Assembly (NCBI RefSeq): GCF_018274385.1
Contig: NZ_JAAFYZ010000005.1
Span: 1-64,000, forward strand
Length of the DNA stretch: 64,000 nt
Source of the DNA: Catenulispora pinistramenti
GTDB lineage: Bacteria; Actinomycetota; Actinomycetes; Streptomycetales; Catenulisporaceae
Direction: 5' to 3'
A program made the position numbers and the translations under genes. Numbering within the stretch: position 1 is the stretch's first letter; each line of letters starts with the position of its first letter. Below the pieces are notes generated by a model. The model ran no database searches. It saw nothing but the letters and a program-made list of their open reading frames with translations, and was not told the origin of the DNA. Positions 55,974 through 63,366 of the stretch are shown piece by piece.

Positions 55974-56012
55974 CGATCTCGCCATCCCCCATTCCGTATT
56001 CAGGAGGACGAC

Positions 56013-56210
56013 ATGTCCCGTGAATCACGTATCACCCCGATATCCGGTGACGGACCAGGGCCCGTCACCGACCGCCGCACCCTGCTGCGGGCCTCGCTCG
56101 GCGGCGCCGGTCTGCTGCTCGCCGCCCCGGCCCTGGCCGCCTGCGGCAAGAGCAGCGCCTCGTCCTCCGGAAGCGGCGGCGGGGGCAACCAGGTGAAGAT
56201 CAAGAGCTGA
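56013..56210 (+). pseudogene. Truncated sugar ABC transporter solute-binding lipoprotein
   Basis: Only the first 65 residues remain: a Tat/lipoprotein signal (DRRTLLRASLGGAGLLLAAP ending AACG, with lipid Cys at 45), a Ser/Gly linker and the first beta strand NQVKIK, after which a stop follows. In intact family 1 binding proteins this strand continues into a domain of about 370 residues. The ribosome binding site AGGAGG is intact. Permease genes are absent. Tandem AGGTCA hexamers and a large inverted repeat begin right at the break, so the operon was probably deleted at this point. Residual signal-peptide expression is possible. Confidence 0.85.
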
Positions 56211-56227
56211 AGGTCAAGGTCAAGGTC

Positions 56228-56548
56228 AAGGGCTGTGGTGAAGGGCCGGGCCTCCGGCGGGCCTCGGCAACCTCAGGGAAACTTGCGCGGTTCCCTCGGG
56301 TGGCTGATCTAGTCTCAGCGGCGGCGGTTTGTGAGGTGGCTACGGTCCGTTCCCCTCGGTCGCGTCGTCAGCCCGGGGGGTACAGCACCGGTGTCCGGGG
56401 GTAAAGTCCGCGCGCTGCGGTTGGGCGTGTGAGCTGCGGTTTTGTTCAGCGCGAACTTGACCCCCGGCCACCGGCACTGTAGGCGAAGCCCTGCCGACGC
56501 GACCGAGGGGAACGAACCGAAAACCGGCCGGAGAAATACAAAACGCAG
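56228..56548. repeat. Left arm of a large nested inverted repeat
   Basis: About 320 bp whose reverse complement recurs at 56850-57170. Exact blocks include 56232-56283 (52 bases) and 56449-56525 (77 bases). The arm also folds on itself: 56349-56367 is the perfect complement of 56495-56513 (19 bases, GTTCCCCTCGG...), and the stretches between also pair imperfectly, giving a 165-base hairpin. No convincing gene is encoded. Confidence 0.92.
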
Positions 56549-56657
56549 GGAACGAGGACACCGGTTGGTTGATGCCGCTGCCGGTGAGTGCGTGGCGGCG
56601 GGTCGGTGGTCGGTTGGTCGGGAACATGCCCGGGTGCGGTGTGCGGTGTGAGGCCTA

Positions 56658-56731
56658 TCTGTCATCCGGCGGCAGTCATCTTGGTGGTCAGGTCTGTCTG
56701 TCATCCGGCGGCGGCGATCTTGGCGGCTAGG
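56658..56731. repeat. 35-bp direct repeat in the spacer of the inverted repeat
   Basis: Two copies (from 56658 and 56697) opening TCTGTCATCCGGCGGC, 39 bases apart. The 300-base spacer (56549-56849) between the arms holds nothing else that I recognise; its open frames are Arg/Pro-rich and not protein-like. Confidence 0.75.
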
Positions 56732-56849
56732 CGAGCCCGCGCCCACACCTGTGCCCGCACCCGCCAGCCCAGAATGCGCACCTCGGGACTGCCGCGCCGC
56801 CGTTACCTTGACCGGCGGCCGAATTCGGCGAGTCGCCGGTACCGAACCA

Positions 56850-57170
56850 CTGGGTTTTGCCATTCTTCCGGTCGGTTTTCGGTTCGTTCCCCTCGGTCGC
56901 GTCGGCAGGGCTTCGCCTACAGTGCCGGTGGCCGGGGGTCAAGTTCGCGCCGTACGAAACCGCCGCCTACCTGCACAACCGCCGCGCGCGGACTTTACCC
57001 CCGGACACCGGTGCTGTACCCATCGGGCTGACGACGCGACCGTGGGGAACGGACCGCACCACCTCTGGGACCGCCGCCGCTGAGACTCACCCAGGCACCC
57101 GAGGGAACCGCGCTAGTTTCCCTGAGGTTGCCGAGGCCCGCCGGAGGCCCGGCCCTTCACCACAGCTCTT
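56850..57170. repeat. Right arm of the large nested inverted repeat
   Basis: Reverse-complement partner of 56228-56548. Block 56874-56950 matches 56449-56525 exactly. It has the same internal palindrome: 56886-56904 against 57032-57050 with one mismatch. The outward flank again carries a short AAGATCAAGAGCTG motif, also found at the end of the truncated binding-protein gene. Confidence 0.92.
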
Positions 57171-57491
57171 GATCTTGCTGTTGATCTGGTCTTTGATCTG
57201 GCTCTTGCCCTTGCTCCGACTTGCCGGAGTTGAAGAGGCCTGAGGTGCGGCGGGATTGTGAACACGGGAACCGGCAGCCGACAAACATTCCCACCACCCC
57301 GAACCCCGAACCGGCACAACTATGACCGAAGGCCGTAAAAATCGCCTTTCAACCCATAACCCAACCGCAACTCGCCCCGCAAACTCCAGCCCCCCAAAGG
57401 TCCGTGCGCTGCGGCGACCGCGCCGCCTCGCCAGACCAGCCACCAATCCGCGCGCGCTCTAACCCGCCCTAACACGCTCTAACCCCAACCA
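57171..57491. other. Intergenic, no gene seen
   Basis: About 320 bp between the right repeat arm and the alginate lyase promoter. Contains GATCTGG-type short repeats near 57175-57205 and CTCTAACCC-type repeats near 57460-57487. No supported gene on either strand. Confidence 0.5.
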
Positions 57492-57520
57492 TTGACGCGC
57501 CTCCCGCCATCTCTTATCGT
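57492..57520 (+). promoter_or_regulatory. Promoter of the PL7 lyase gene
   Basis: TTGACG (57492-57497), 17-base spacer, TATCGT (57515-57520). Predicted start near 57527, giving a leader of about 60 bases. Confidence 0.65.
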
Positions 57521-57544
57521 GTGCGCCGTTCATCTACATAGCTG

Positions 57545-57564
57545 TGATTCAGATATGTGAATCA
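57545..57564. promoter_or_regulatory. Inverted repeat in the lyase leader
   Basis: TGATTCA (57545-57551) and TGAATCA (57558-57564), six-base spacer, just downstream of the predicted transcription start and 22 bases before the start codon. Operator or leader hairpin near the ribosome binding site. Confidence 0.55.
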
Positions 57565-57586
57565 GGCCCGGAGAGGGAGTTTCGCT

Positions 57587-58912
57587 ATGCACAGATGGCT
57601 CCACCCACAGAACAAGCCGACCGCCCCCGCCCCCACTCGCCTCCGCCGCCCGGCTGTGGCGGTGGCAGTCGGGGCACTCGGCGCGGCGCTGACCCTCACC
57701 GGGGCAACCGCAACCGCAACCGCAACCGCAACCGCAACCGCAACCGCAACCGCAGCCCCGGCCCTGGCAGCGACACCGGCACCGGCACCGGCGCCGGCAG
57801 CATCGGCCGCGACCACCACCGGCCCAGTGACCGGCTACCAGGGCCTGTGCCTGGACGACCGTAGCGCGGTCACCACCAACCTCAATCCCGTGCAGGTCTA
57901 CACCTGCAACGGCACCAGCGCACAGCAATGGAGCGTGGACAGCGGCGCCGACACGGTGCAGGTGCTCGGCAAGTGCCTGGACGTGAACTCCGCCGGCACC
58001 GCCAACGGCACGACCGTCGACCTCTACGACTGCAACGGCACCGGTGCGCAGCAGTGGGCCCCGCAGTCCGACGGCGAGCTGCTGAACCCGAACTCCGGCA
58101 AGTGCCTGGACGACACCGGTTCGGGCGACTCCGGCACCCAGGTGCAGATCTGGTCCTGCACCGATGCCGCGAACCAGCAGTGGACCTTGCCCACCGGCGG
58201 CGGCAGCGGTGGCGGCGGGCTGAACACCTCGGTGGCTCCCGGCGGCAACTTCGACTTGTCAGTGTGGGAGTTGCAGGAGCCGACCGGCTCGCCGGGCTCG
58301 CCGACCACGATCCTGCCGGCCCAGCTCGAAGGCGCGAACGGCTATCAGGACTCGTACTTCTACACCGATTCCGGTGACGGCGCGATGACGTTCTGGGACC
58401 CGGAGAACGGCGTCACCACCCCGAACTCCAACTACTCGCGCTCGGAACTGCGGGAGATGAACTCCGACGGCTCGGCGGCGAACTGGTTCGCGGCCGGCAC
58501 CACCAACAGCCTCAGTGCCACGCTGAAGGTGACGCAGGTCCCTGACCACGTCTGCGTCGGCCAGATCCATCTCGGCTCCGGCGGTTCGACCAAGCCGCTG
58601 CTGGAGCTGTTCTACTACGCCAACGGCGACCTCAAGATGGCCATCGAGCAGACCCCGGCCGGCGGCAACGAAGTCCTCACCGACGTCGGCAACGTGCCGG
58701 TGGGCACGCAGTGGAGCTACGTGATCGGCCTGAGCGGCAGCACCATCAGCCTGAGCCTCAATGGCGGCGCCGCCCAGACCTGGACCGCGTCCTCGACCTT
58801 CGACGGCTACGGCATGTACTTCAAGGCCGGTGACTACGACCAGAGCTCCGGCAGCGACTCCAGCGTCGGCGCCAAGGTCGGCTTCTACGCACTGTCCATC
58901 AACCACGGCTGA
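57587..58912 (+). CDS. Secreted PL7 alginate lyase with ricin-type lectin domain
   Basis: 441 residues from ATG 57587 (ribosome binding site GAGAGGGAG). A signal peptide region (1-50) contains a Thr-Ala run encoded by eight GCAACC units (57704-57751). A ricin B/CBM13 lectin domain follows (about 75-200, QQW repeats: AQQWSV, AQQWAP, NQQWTL), then a Gly/Ser linker and a PL7 domain (about 212-441). PL7 motifs: SRSELREM, VGQIH and MYFKAGDYDQ, which hold the catalytic Arg, Gln/His and Tyr. It should cleave alginate or related uronans by beta-elimination. Confidence 0.93.
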   Translation: MHRWLHPQNKPTAPAPTRLRRPAVAVAVGALGAALTLTGATATATATATATATATAAPALAATPAPAPAPAASAATTTGPVTGYQGLCLDDRSAVTTNLNPVQVYTCNGTSAQQWSVDSGADTVQVLGKCLDVNSAGTANGTTVDLYDCNGTGAQQWAPQSDGELLNPNSGKCLDDTGSGDSGTQVQIWSCTDAANQQWTLPTGGGSGGGGLNTSVAPGGNFDLSVWELQEPTGSPGSPTTILPAQLEGANGYQDSYFYTDSGDGAMTFWDPENGVTTPNSNYSRSELREMNSDGSAANWFAAGTTNSLSATLKVTQVPDHVCVGQIHLGSGGSTKPLLELFYYANGDLKMAIEQTPAGGNEVLTDVGNVPVGTQWSYVIGLSGSTISLSLNGGAAQTWTASSTFDGYGMYFKAGDYDQSSGSDSSVGAKVGFYALSINHG

Positions 58913-58930
58913 TTCCGGGGCCGAATCTGC

Positions 58931-58968
58931 TCGGCGTGTGAAGGCTGCATCATGCCTTCACACGCCGA
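58931..58968. terminator. Terminator of the PL7 gene
   Basis: A 14-base perfect stem, TCGGCGTGTGAAGG (58931-58944) with its complement at 58955-58968, ten-base loop, 19 bases after the lyase stop. Confidence 0.8.
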
Positions 58969-58994
58969 TTCAGTTCAGGCGGCGTAACACTTCT

Positions 58995-59012
58995 GAAAAT
59001 CCTCTGATTTTC
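58995..59012. promoter_or_regulatory. Small AT-rich hairpin before the oxidoreductase operon
   Basis: GAAAATC (58995-59001) and GATTTTC (59006-59012), four-base loop, in the only AT-rich patch upstream of the operon starting at 59073. Possible operator; it could also help terminate the lyase message. Confidence 0.4.
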
Positions 59013-59072
59013 CCCCGGCATGCTCACCCCCACGGGGACCCGAGCCACACGGAGCATCCGGAGGACAGCAGC

Positions 59073-60665
59073 GTGACCGAAACGACCATGGTCGACGGCG
59101 ACGTCTACGACCACCTCGTGATCGGAGCCGGTCCCGCCGGTCTCCAACTCGCCAGGCACCTGCAAGAGTCGGGCAGCCGGTACACGGTACTGGAGGCCGG
59201 GGACGCCCCCGGGACGTTCTTCGCGACCTTCCCGCGGCACCGCACCCTGATCTCCATCAACAAGCCCCACACCGGCACCGACGACCCCGAGCTCAACCTC
59301 CGGATGGACTGGAACTCGATCCTGTCCGACGACCCGAAGTTGCTCTTCACCCGCTACACCGAGCGCTACTTCCCGTCGGCGGACGTGCTGCGCCAGTACC
59401 TCGCCGACTTCGCCGCCGCCTCCGACTTGAGCGTCCACTACGACACCCGCGTCGTGCGTATCGAGCGGCCCGAGGCCGACGGTCCGTTCCTCGTCACGGC
59501 CCAGGACGGCAGCGTCCGGCGCGCCGCGGTCGTCATCGTCGCCACCGGCGTGTCAAAGCCCTACATCCCGCCGACCCCCGGCATCGAGCACGCCGAGCAG
59601 TACGTGAGCATGCCCACCGACCCGGCGGACTTCACCGACCAGCGGGTCCTGATCCTCGGCAAGGGCAACTCGGCCTTCGAGACCGCGGACAACCTGATCG
59701 AGAAGGCCGCGGTGATCCACGTCGCGGGCCCCGACGGGGTGAAGCTGGCCTGGAAGACGCACTACGTCGGGCACCTGCGGGCCGTCAACAACAACTTCCT
59801 GGACACCTACCAACTCAAGTCGCAGAACGGGATCCTGGACGGCGAGGTGCTGGACATCACCCCGCAGCCCGGCGGCGGGTTCCTCGTGCGGTTCTCCTTC
59901 GCGCGCGCCGACGAGGTGGTCAAGGAGCTGTACTACGACCGGATCCTGTGCTGCACCGGATTCCGCCTGGACACCGAACCGTTCTTCGGGGACTGCGTGC
60001 CCGCGCTGACCATCAAGGACCGCTTCGCCGAGCTGACCCCGGCCTTCGAATCGGTCAACGTGCCCGGCCTGTACTTCGCCGGAACGCTGATGCAGCAGCG
60101 CGAATTCAAGAAGGCGACCACGGGCTTCATCCACGGCTTCCGCTACACCGTCAGGGCCCTGAGCCGGATCCTCGCGCAGCGCGGAGCGGACCACGTGGCC
60201 TGGCCACAGCGGAATGTGGAAGCGACGCCGGAAGCGCTGGCCGCGGCCGTGATCGAGCGCGTCAACCGCAGCTCGGCGCTGTGGCAGCAGTTCAGCGTCA
60301 TGGCCGACGTCATCCTGCTCGCGGCGGGCGACCAGGCGCGGTACTTCGAAGAGGTCCCGGTCGGCTACGCGCTCGACGGCGGCCTCGCGACCGATTCCGA
60401 CGACCCGCTCATCGTCGTGACCCTGGAGTACGGGCCCGACCACGACAAGGTCGACCGCTTCGACGTGACGGTCCGGCGCACCGCGCAGGACGACCCGGAG
60501 ACAGCCCACGACGCGGCATATCTGCACCCTGTCGTGCGCGTCTATCGGGACGGCGAGGTCCTGGCCGAGCACCACCTGGCCGAGAACCTGGAGAACCACT
60601 GGGACGGCGAAGCCTCGCACCGCGCGCCGCTCGTGGCCTTCTTCGAGAAGGCGGCGACGCTGTGA
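59073..60665 (+). CDS. FAD-dependent NAD(P)-binding oxidoreductase
   Basis: 530 residues, GTG start with ribosome binding site GGAGGA. Two Rossmann motifs: FAD site VIGAGPAGLQLARHL (about residues 16-30) and NAD(P) site LILGKGNSAFETADN (about 194-208), with the linking motif VVIVATGVS and FAGTLMQQ near the FAD ribityl site. It resembles flavin-containing monooxygenase/thioredoxin reductase-like enzymes, with an extra C-terminal domain of about 130 residues. Substrate unknown. First gene of a four-gene operon with four-base GTGA overlaps. Confidence 0.9.
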   Translation: MTETTMVDGDVYDHLVIGAGPAGLQLARHLQESGSRYTVLEAGDAPGTFFATFPRHRTLISINKPHTGTDDPELNLRMDWNSILSDDPKLLFTRYTERYFPSADVLRQYLADFAAASDLSVHYDTRVVRIERPEADGPFLVTAQDGSVRRAAVVIVATGVSKPYIPPTPGIEHAEQYVSMPTDPADFTDQRVLILGKGNSAFETADNLIEKAAVIHVAGPDGVKLAWKTHYVGHLRAVNNNFLDTYQLKSQNGILDGEVLDITPQPGGGFLVRFSFARADEVVKELYYDRILCCTGFRLDTEPFFGDCVPALTIKDRFAELTPAFESVNVPGLYFAGTLMQQREFKKATTGFIHGFRYTVRALSRILAQRGADHVAWPQRNVEATPEALAAAVIERVNRSSALWQQFSVMADVILLAAGDQARYFEEVPVGYALDGGLATDSDDPLIVVTLEYGPDHDKVDRFDVTVRRTAQDDPETAHDAAYLHPVVRVYRDGEVLAEHHLAENLENHWDGEASHRAPLVAFFEKAATL

Positions 60666-61891
60666 GCGTCACCGCCAGCGAAGCCAACGGGGTCGCCGCC
60701 CGACTCGAGTCCGGCCCCGAATCCGGCCCCGATGCCGGCTCCGAAGCCGCCCGGCCTGACCCCGCCAGGCCCGACCCCGCCGACCTCGCGATCGACCTCG
60801 ACTCCCTGTTCACCGTCGACGAGTTCGAGGCCGTGGCCCAGCGCAAACTCGACCCGGTCTACTACGACTACATAGCCGGCGGCTCCCGCGACGAGGTCAC
60901 CGTCCGCGCCAACCTCGACGGCTTCGGCCGACTCAGCCTGCTGCCACGCGTCCTGCGCGGCAGCGCGCAGCGCGATCTGGCCGTCACCCTGTTCGGCGCG
61001 CGCTCCTCGATGCCGATCCTGATCTCGCCCACCGCGTTCCACCGCCTGGTCTGCACCGAGGGCGAGCTCGCCACGGCCCGCGCCGCCGCCCGCGCGGACA
61101 CCATCATGATCGCGAGCATGGCGAGCACGGTCGCGGTCGGGGAGGTAGCGGCTGCGGCGCGGGCCGCCGCCCCGGCGGACCACGAGCCCACGCTCTGGTT
61201 CCAGCTGTATCTGCAGCCTGACTTGGACGACACCACCGCGCTGATCGCCCGCGCGACCAAGGCGGGCTGCAAGGCGCTGGTGGTCACCGTCGACTCGCCG
61301 GTCCTCGGTGCCAACGAACGCAACCACCGCAACCGCTTCCACGACCTGCCGCCCGGAATGGCCTGCGAGAACCTGCGAAACCTGCGCGGCGACGAGCCGG
61401 GCAACGTCCGGCAGATCGCCATGTCGCCCGAGCTGTCCTGGGACCACATCGACTGGCTGCGCGAGCACACGGAACTGCCGGTCCTGCTCAAGGGCGTCCT
61501 GCATCCCGAGGACGCGCGGATCGCGGTCGACCACGGTGTCAGCGGCCTGCTGCTGTCCAACCACGGCGGCCGACAGCTCGACACCGTGCCCGCGACGATC
61601 GACCTGCTCCCGGAGTTCGTCGAGGCGGTCGGCGGCCGCGTCCCGCTGCTGTTGGACGGCGGCGTGCGGCGCGGCACCGACGTGGTCAAGGCGCTGGCCC
61701 TGGGCGCGGTGGCGGTCGGCGTCGGCCGCCCGATCGTGTGGGGACTGGCCGCCGGTGGCGAGGACGGCGCCACGCGGGTGCTGGAGCTGTTGCGCGACGA
61801 GCTGGACCACACGGTTGCGTTGTGCGGCGCGCGCGGCCTGGCCGACCTGACGCCCGATCTGGTGCGGCCGGCCGCCGGGAGTCGGCGGTGA
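60662..61891 (+). CDS. FMN-dependent alpha-hydroxyacid oxidase
   Basis: 409 residues. Flavin TIM-barrel enzyme of the lactate/glycolate/mandelate oxidase family: YYDYIAGGS (active-site Tyr), LWFQLYLQ, VVTVDSPVLG, LLKGVL (Lys), and the base-bearing SNHGGRQLD (His and Arg), then LDGGVRRGTDVVKALALGA, which binds phosphate. It oxidises an (S)-2-hydroxyacid to a 2-ketoacid. A Pro/Asp/Ser repeat leads the chain. GTG start overlaps the upstream stop (GTGA), so translation is coupled. Confidence 0.95.
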   Translation: MSVTASEANGVAARLESGPESGPDAGSEAARPDPARPDPADLAIDLDSLFTVDEFEAVAQRKLDPVYYDYIAGGSRDEVTVRANLDGFGRLSLLPRVLRGSAQRDLAVTLFGARSSMPILISPTAFHRLVCTEGELATARAAARADTIMIASMASTVAVGEVAAAARAAAPADHEPTLWFQLYLQPDLDDTTALIARATKAGCKALVVTVDSPVLGANERNHRNRFHDLPPGMACENLRNLRGDEPGNVRQIAMSPELSWDHIDWLREHTELPVLLKGVLHPEDARIAVDHGVSGLLLSNHGGRQLDTVPATIDLLPEFVEAVGGRVPLLLDGGVRRGTDVVKALALGAVAVGVGRPIVWGLAAGGEDGATRVLELLRDELDHTVALCGARGLADLTPDLVRPAAGSRR

Positions 61892-63366
61892 GCGATACGG
61901 CCTGGAGTTGGTTCGTGGCCGGGGTGCTGGTGGTGGCGGTGTTGGCGAGCCTGCCCTATTGGCTGCCGGGAGTCGTCGTCGCACTTCGCGTCCGGATATT
62001 CGCCCTCGTCAACGGCACCGAGGGCATCCCGGTGCCGGGGAGTCTGGTCGGTACCGAGGACTTCAAGCGCGTCTACGCCGACCCGGCCGCCAACGGCCGC
62101 AGCCGGGGCGCCGCCTTGTCGGACTTGTTCTGGTACTGGCTGGCGCCCGGTCCGCAGGTCCATCAGGAGCATCTGGAGCCCGGGCCCCGGTATGACGATG
62201 TCGCGCGTACTACGCGGCGTACGATCGCGCGGCTGCGTAAGGACGATTGGGAAGAGCTTGTCGCGCGCTGCGCCGCGCGGGAGTTCGACCGGCTTGACGG
62301 GTCGGGGGCCGGTTCCGGTTCCGGTTCTGGTTCCGGTCGCGGATCTGGTTCCAGCTCTAGCTCTAGCTCCAGCTCCAGCGCCAGCGCCGGCGCCAGCCGG
62401 GCCCGGGTCGTGCGGCTGCGCGACGCGATGATGCCGCTGTGGGCCGCGGTCTACTACGAGGTCGTGTTCGCCGAGCCGTGCCCACCCCAGGCCCGGGACC
62501 TGATCGTCGCCAACGCGAACGACGTCGTCAGTGCCCTGAAATGCACCCGGCTCCGGCACATGGGCCGCCGGGAGCGGCTGACGCGCTACCTCCAGGCGAA
62601 GATCGCCGCCGGTGCCGTGCCCTACGGGCTGCCCGCCGCGCTCACCGAGCAGGAGCAGGCCTACTACCTCCAGGGCACGTACTTCAACACGGCCGTGGTG
62701 CAGATGTCCGAAGGCATGGCGCATCTGCTGCTGGCGATCGCGGCCCGTCCCGAGCTCCAGCGGCAGCTCCGGGAACACCCGGAGAAGCAGCAGGCTGAGT
62801 TGCTGGACCGGGTGATCGACGAGACCTTGCGCGTCTACCCGCTGTTCGGCGTCGCGCACCGGATCACCTCGGCGCAGATCGCGCTCGGCGAGACGGCGAT
62901 CCCGGCCGGCTCGGTGCTGCTGTTCAACTACGCCGAGTACCACCACGCCGGCGTCCCGGACGCGGCCGAGTTCGACCCGGACCGCTGGCTGCGCGAGCAT
63001 CTGGAGCAGGTCAACAACATCCCGTTCGGCATCAGCGCGAACCGGCCCTGCCCGGCCCGCGGCATCGCCCCGCTCACCATGCGCGTCGCGGCGGCCGAAA
63101 TGCTGCGCCGCTATTCGCTGTCCACCTCGGTCGGCCACACCCGCTCGCTGCCGAACCGCGGCCCCTGCCTGCTCACCCCGGTCGCCGCAGACCAGCCGGA
63201 GCCACGTCGCCCGGCCGCCCGGTTGGCGTGGCTGCGGGTGCGCGACCGCTGGGAGGACGTGTGGCGCAGCTTGGTCCAGCTGGTGCTCGGCACCTACATG
63301 GTCTGGGACGCGCGCCGCCTGCGGCTGTGCCGGAACTACTTCGCCACCCAGGAGGCCGACCAGTGA
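61888..63366 (+). CDS. Atypical membrane-anchored cytochrome P450
   Basis: 492 residues. One N-terminal membrane helix (7-35), a Gly/Ser-rich linker (139-169), then the P450 core: ExxR in DETLRVYP (Glu312, Arg315), FDPDRWL and the heme loop FGISANRPCPARG (Cys388). The I-helix region (268-285) reads QMSEGMAHLLLAIA and lacks the acid-Thr pair used for O2 activation, so a peroxide-using or isomerase-type reaction is possible. No ferredoxin partner. Starts with GTGA overlap and ends with GTGA overlap in the operon. Confidence 0.85.
   Translation: MSDTAWSWFVAGVLVVAVLASLPYWLPGVVVALRVRIFALVNGTEGIPVPGSLVGTEDFKRVYADPAANGRSRGAALSDLFWYWLAPGPQVHQEHLEPGPRYDDVARTTRRTIARLRKDDWEELVARCAAREFDRLDGSGAGSGSGSGSGRGSGSSSSSSSSSSASAGASRARVVRLRDAMMPLWAAVYYEVVFAEPCPPQARDLIVANANDVVSALKCTRLRHMGRRERLTRYLQAKIAAGAVPYGLPAALTEQEQAYYLQGTYFNTAVVQMSEGMAHLLLAIAARPELQRQLREHPEKQQAELLDRVIDETLRVYPLFGVAHRITSAQIALGETAIPAGSVLLFNYAEYHHAGVPDAAEFDPDRWLREHLEQVNNIPFGISANRPCPARGIAPLTMRVAAAEMLRRYSLSTSVGHTRSLPNRGPCLLTPVAADQPEPRRPAARLAWLRVRDRWEDVWRSLVQLVLGTYMVWDARRLRLCRNYFATQEADQ

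Noticed and set aside
56211-56235. AGGTCA hexamers read as a regulator half-site array
   Set aside because: They look like slippage copies of AAGATCAAGAGCTG next to the break; no regulator matching such spacing is known here.
56315-57083. Several open frames within the inverted repeat arms, with matching peptides in both arms
   Set aside because: The peptides match only because the DNA is repeated; they are read in both directions, Arg/Pro-rich, and lack start signals.
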